A stretch of 64,000 nt of DNA from Saxidomus purpurata (Eukaryota; Mollusca; Bivalvia; Venerida; Veneridae), in the NCBI GenBank assembly GCA_022818135.1, contig JAFMSR010000019.1, positions 28,712,993-28,776,992 on the forward strand, written 5' to 3'. Below the pieces are notes generated by a model, which ran no database searches, was not told the origin of the DNA, and worked only from the letters and a program-made list of their open reading frames with translations. Below are positions 60,319 through 64,000 of the stretch, piece by piece; position 1 is the first letter of the stretch, and every line of letters begins with the position of its first letter. Position numbers and translations under genes: made by a program.

Positions 60319-60834
60319 ACCCCGTCATACGGCAAATGATGAATTTTTCATCAAATTCCTGTATGTCTTGCATATTTAGTATGAATGACTGTTGTGTTGG
60401 CTACTGTAGGAAGGTATTCTCTCTTATCTGCCCTTTTGCAGTAAATCACAGTTTTTCCTTTTATCTGGATGTAATACACTTTCCCCCTGTTTTATTCAAC
60501 GACAGCTGGTTCAACATTCTCCTGCAAAATGTGCAAACTCATGTTATAATATCACCTATATAAGCATTACAGAATATCAATTATTCTATCAATTACATAA
60601 TTATACATGTACTAAACAATATAAGAAACTTTCGCTACGTTTGCTTGAATATAGCTGGATGAAAATAAATCAGGGAATCATTGTTATATATGCGTTTAAG
60701 AGTGTTATTCGATGCATCTTTTGGTGCAAAAGATATGGCCTAAGGTTAACAGAAAATGAGGGCAATTTTCTGGCGGCGCATAGAATTGACTAAAGTGTTG
60801 ATTTCTGCCGGTGGAATATTGTTCATTCCTGAAT
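60317..60834 (+). other. Spacer, no clear features
   Basis: Possibly includes the upstream part of the Tc1 fragment that follows, too decayed to read. Confidence 0.35.
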
Positions 60835-61011
60835 GAGTGCTGGAGATCAGCTAGAGACACTGCAATTTTTCTTACAACAAATATCATTGATTTAATTGAT
60901 GACTGGCAGGCTAAAAGTCCTGAATTCAACCACGTCTGGGATATTCTGTACAGACGAACGAGGCGTTGTCCCAACCCACCTGCTAGGGTCAATGACCTTC
61001 GTCAAGCGTAA
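60835..61011 (+). pseudogene. Tc1-like transposase C-terminal fragment
   Basis: One frame reads 'ARDTAIFLTTNIIDLIDDWQ', then 'AKSPEFNHVWDILYRRTRRC', then 'PNPPARVNDLRQA'. This is the end of a Tc1-type DDE transposase. The usual 'LNPIEHVW' is reduced to 'FNHVW', so the third catalytic acidic residue is deleted. It differs in sequence from the element at 51226. The frame stops at 61011; the last part of the protein is missing. Confidence 0.8.
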
Positions 61012-61904
61012 GCAGTCTTTAGCCTTGCGCATCACATTTTAATTCTTATTTTTTTAAGACACATATTAATTTAGTTCTGTATATATACATATATTGTACA
61101 AGATTATAATTTAATAAATATACAGTCTAACATTTTACTGGTTTTCCACATTTAGTTTTCCGAACATTTAGCAAATAGAAACCTCTTGAAATGGCATAAT
61201 CATATTACCTTTCTCCTGGTGATTTCTGATTTCCTTTCTGGGAACCTGAAAAAAAATTATCATAGTATTAATTACCTTCTGGACAATGTTACACATGTAA
61301 TAAACATATAGAACGTTTTATTCCTACATGTAGTTATATTATGTTAATAAATTATAAATATATAAATGATGAAACTTCCATATTTACATCATATTTACAA
61401 ATATATATATTCACATTGAGGTTTATTGATAAGATATTATCACTATGTTATGCAAGGGTACTTTCTGCTGAAAATCACTTTCTGGTAAGCCTCTGAGCTT
61501 CACAAGGTGGGGCCAATTAATTAATGACCCTGTAAAATGATAGCAATAAATTATGCTTATACTGATGATGTAGTTTTCCCAATATCATATCTTGATAATG
61601 AAGAATTTATCAATTGTAGAAAAAACAAAGAAACATGTTATAATTTGGAAGTATTATGTATTCTATTTTGTATTTTAAATGCATGATTATATCAGAATGT
61701 TTGTTACCTGTTACTGTGTAAAGTAACATGTTTATCAATGTATTCACCCAATCAGTAAATATGCATACACATATTCCCTTAGATAAACGGTATACTTTGT
61801 ATATTCCAGGGCTGTGAATTTTACATGTACAGTAGGCATCGTTAGCGCAAATATTGACTTCAACCAAACAACCTTTCTGACAAACTGCCAGGATATTTGG
61901 ACTG
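61012..61904 (+). other. AT-rich spacer, no clear features
   Basis: Several 'tatatat' stretches; no gene or recognised repeat. Confidence 0.4.
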
Positions 61905-62140
61905 AAACAGTAGCCTCTAGAGCCTTAACAAGATTTTTCTATTTTTGGGTCATGTGACCTAGTTTTTCATCCGAGATGACCCATATTCGAACTCGTCCGA
62001 GTAATTACTGGGACAAACATCCTGACCAAGTTTCGTGACAATTGAGGCAAAAATGTGACCACTAGAGTGTTAACGAACTAAGTGTGGACGGACGACGGAC
62101 GATGGACATTCATCGATCCTAATAGCTCACCCTGAATAAT
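61905..62140 (+). repeat. Molluscan 'gaccaagtttc' dispersed repeat, copy 2
   Basis: 'gggtcatgtgacctagtttt', 'catattcgaactcg', 'atcctgaccaagtttcgtga', 'taagtgtggacggacgacgg' and 'aatagctcaccctga', in order. Same family as 30110-30450. Confidence 0.85.
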
Positions 62141-62174
62141 AGCTGGTTAATGTACTTTCTACAATCATGTAAAT

Positions 62175-62370
62175 CGAAAAAGGGCCATTATTCTGACAAA
62201 ATTCATCACAGAGTAGTAATGATGGTAAATAAGTATTGTAAGTTTCAAAGAGTTGTATCTCTTATAGTTTTGCAAAAACATGGGTAAAACTTAACCAATG
62301 TGTGACACCAACGCTGACGGCGAGGCGATGAGGATAGCTCCCTTTTCTTCGAAAAATCGAGCTAAAAATA
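62175..62370 (+). repeat. Molluscan 'agggccattattctgac' dispersed repeat
   Basis: Starts 'agggccattattctgacaaa', contains 'tattgtaagtttcaaag' and ends 'gctgacggcgaggcgatga' then 'cttcgaaaaatcgagctaaa'. Recognised from general familiarity with bivalve sequence; single copy in the window. Confidence 0.7.
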
Positions 62371-63074
62371 AACTTACTTACATGATGAAAAACGTCATTT
62401 TAAGATACATGTATAACACTTGCATGTAAAATAACCAAAAACTGTTCAAGTACAAGCATTTGATACATGTATAATGCAATCTGTGAAATATTGTGTTCGT
62501 TTGTAACACCTGTGAAATACTCTGTTGTTGTAACATGATATTGCTTACTTTAAGATTAACATGAGGCTGCTACATTTCCCGAGTTTTATGTGACATTAAC
62601 AGTTATGAATGACTTGCCTTGCTGATAAGCCCTTGCTGAAATCCAGCAACCTCACTAGACAATTTTGTAGGACTGCATTCATCCTCATACATCAGTGGTT
62701 TGCCAACCTTTCAGACAAACATGGAATTATGTAATGAATGCTCTGGATGACGAGAATTGACTGCATTGTGCTTGTCAGATTTTATCTTCAGGAACAAGTG
62801 CCTGTTGAATAGCAGATCAAGGGCGCGTTCAAGAACCGTTGCCTGCTACTTCTGCCGTACTTATGCTCACTTTCACTTCTGGAATGCCAGTCAGATAAAA
62901 CAGTTGACAGATTTTCTTTCTTATCCCTGTTAAAATAGTAAATATCGATAGCAGATAATCAATTTTACTTAGTGCATGTAGAAATTTTGTTCTTTATTCT
63001 ATTTAAATGTTGTCTCAAAAATGTATATATGTCTAAGTTTAAGTCATTGTGTTAACCCAGTCATGAACTTCAAG
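62371..63074 (+). other. Spacer, no gene seen
   Basis: 62560-62900 is slightly richer in GC than its surroundings but has no open frame or structure that I can name. Confidence 0.35.
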
Positions 63075-63276
63075 CACTACCTCATAACTGAGTTTCAGAA
63101 CTGGCTCTGAACTAAGTTTAAGAACTGCCTCACAACTTAGTTTCAGAACTGCCTCATAACTTAGTTTTAGAACTGGCTCTGAACTGAAAGTTTAAGACCT
63201 GCCTCATAGCTTAGTTGAAGAAATGCCTCATAATTTAGTTCAAGAACTGCCTCATAACTTAATTCAAGAAATGGCT
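63075..63276 (+). repeat. Tandem array of 24-bp units, about 8 copies
   Basis: Units read 'agaactgcctcataacttag' plus 'tttc'. Two units have 'ggctctgaact' instead, one with a 4-base insertion. Confidence 0.9.
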
Positions 63277-63771
63277 GATTCAATGGCTAATATATAGCAA
63301 ACTGTTTATTGACACTGTCACTAAAACCAGTTGTTGAAAAAACTTAAAAGCATTAGTTAACTAACTTGTGACTTTCATTTAGTTATAATTTAATGCAGTC
63401 ATAGAAACCTTGAATCTTAAATAGGGGATGAATCTACTGAATACATGAATGCCTTTTGTAAGGTATTGGAAGGTATTGTGTTCCAGAGAATACACCTTTT
63501 AGATACCAGTAACCAATTGTTTCTGATGAAGCTTTTGAAGTTTTAAATAAAATTTAGTCATGTCATCTTTTCCTCCATTGGTTAACTGTTCTTTGCAGAT
63601 CTGACAAGACAATCTCTGATTTAGATATAATATCATAAACATTTTGCCCATTGATGGTTGTTAATTTTTTCTTGAAGAACTGATAGCTAGTTAACATGAT
63701 CAGAAACTTTGACAAAGTTTTTTAGCAGTCTCGTAATACACAAAGAATCACAAAAGTTCATCAACCATTTT

Positions 63772-63966
63772 TGCGGTGGTGTAGAGGTTAATGTGTCTGC
63801 CGCTCATCCCAGAGGTTGCGGGTTCGAGCCCAACTGGGATGACGACCGTACCTCCTCATATGATACCAGTACTAGTTTTTCCTGGAAGCGGACTGCAGAG
63901 TGACGCCATAAGCTACAAGCTTTCTTCACAATCAAGCTAAAATAAATTAGTATAAACTAAACTAAC
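63772..63966 (+). mobile_element. tRNA-derived SINE
   Basis: The head is tRNA-like: A box 'tggtgtagagg' (63777-63787) and B box 'ggttcgagccc' (63821-63831). A conserved body follows ('accagtactagtttttcctg', 'gaagcggactgcagagtg', 'ctacaagctttc'), and the tail reads 'aataaattagtataaactaa'. This fits molluscan SINEs of the V/Deu/Meta type, but I cannot assign the family. The spacing of the boxes is normal, so an internal RNA polymerase III promoter could still be intact. Length is about 195 bp. Confidence 0.87.
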
Positions 63967-64000
63967 TATTGTTGGAAATACAGGATAGCTTTTACACTCT

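Noticed and set aside
59873..60563. Pro/Lys-rich and Gly/Phe-rich frames of up to 221 codons
   Set aside because: Translation of the A/C homopolymer tract, probably not even accurate sequence.
63773..63845. Functional tRNA gene
   Set aside because: A and B boxes are present, but there is no clear cloverleaf acceptor stem, and a conserved non-tRNA body and tail follow. It is the head of a SINE.

Overview
This is eukaryotic, AT-rich, repeat-dominated DNA, most likely from a bivalve mollusc. The evidence is indirect: several dispersed-repeat families that I recognise as typical of clams and oysters (the 'tatgcccccttcgaagaag' type, the 'cttggcacaaa' type, and the 'gaccaagtttc' type ending in 'gctcacc'), a tRNA-derived SINE with a tail of molluscan type, an APE-type LINE, Tc1-like transposase remains, and an exon set for a fibrinogen-related secreted protein. 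I saw no operons, CRISPR arrays, rRNA genes or free-standing tRNA genes.

The only host gene I can assemble is on the plus strand and is spread over about 26 kb. Exon 1 (18860-19192) encodes a signal peptide and a PAN/apple-like domain. Exon 2 (29380-29467) is a small EGF-like module, exon 3 (42174-42341) is a sushi/CCP-like module, exon 4 (42796-42920) is the start of a fibrinogen C-terminal domain (FReD), and exon 5 (44479-44643) is a middle part of the FReD. Splice sites and intron phases agree at every junction I can test (0, 1, 1, 0, then 1). The exon that should bridge exons 4 and 5 exists at 43091-43199 with the right length and phases, but it has an in-frame TGA and weak conservation. 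A decayed second copy of the CCP exon lies at 42541-42680. I found no exon for the end of the FReD, so the locus may be a pseudogene or may have a very long last intron.

The rest is repeats, layered in a way that can be partly ordered in time. 1-5935: short tandem repeats, two copies of a MITE family, and a 463-bp tandem duplication. 5936-12030: a segmental duplication unit with a 4-kb minisatellite of 37-bp monomers; its partner is at 53552-56655, with the same flanks but only 1.1 kb of minisatellite. 12186-18295: a decayed LINE on the minus strand carrying a 2A-like motif, then the 3' end of a second LINE on the plus strand. 20270-26010: introns with a 29-bp tandem array and two clam repeat blocks. 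26537-28075: a MITE copy into which a foldback element with two 219-bp arms and a 21-bp satellite core has inserted. 28250-42000: dispersed repeats, another probable MITE, and a possible minus-strand terminal exon. 45398-52200: more MITE copies, 32-bp arrays and a decayed Tc1-like transposase. 53100-64000: the second segmental duplication copy, a near-perfect 83-nt hairpin, a long A/C-only tract that may be an assembly artefact, a Tc1 fragment, more clam repeats and a tRNA-derived SINE.

All long open frames inside the minisatellites, the foldback array, the GA tract and the A/C tract are by-products of repetition and are not called as genes.
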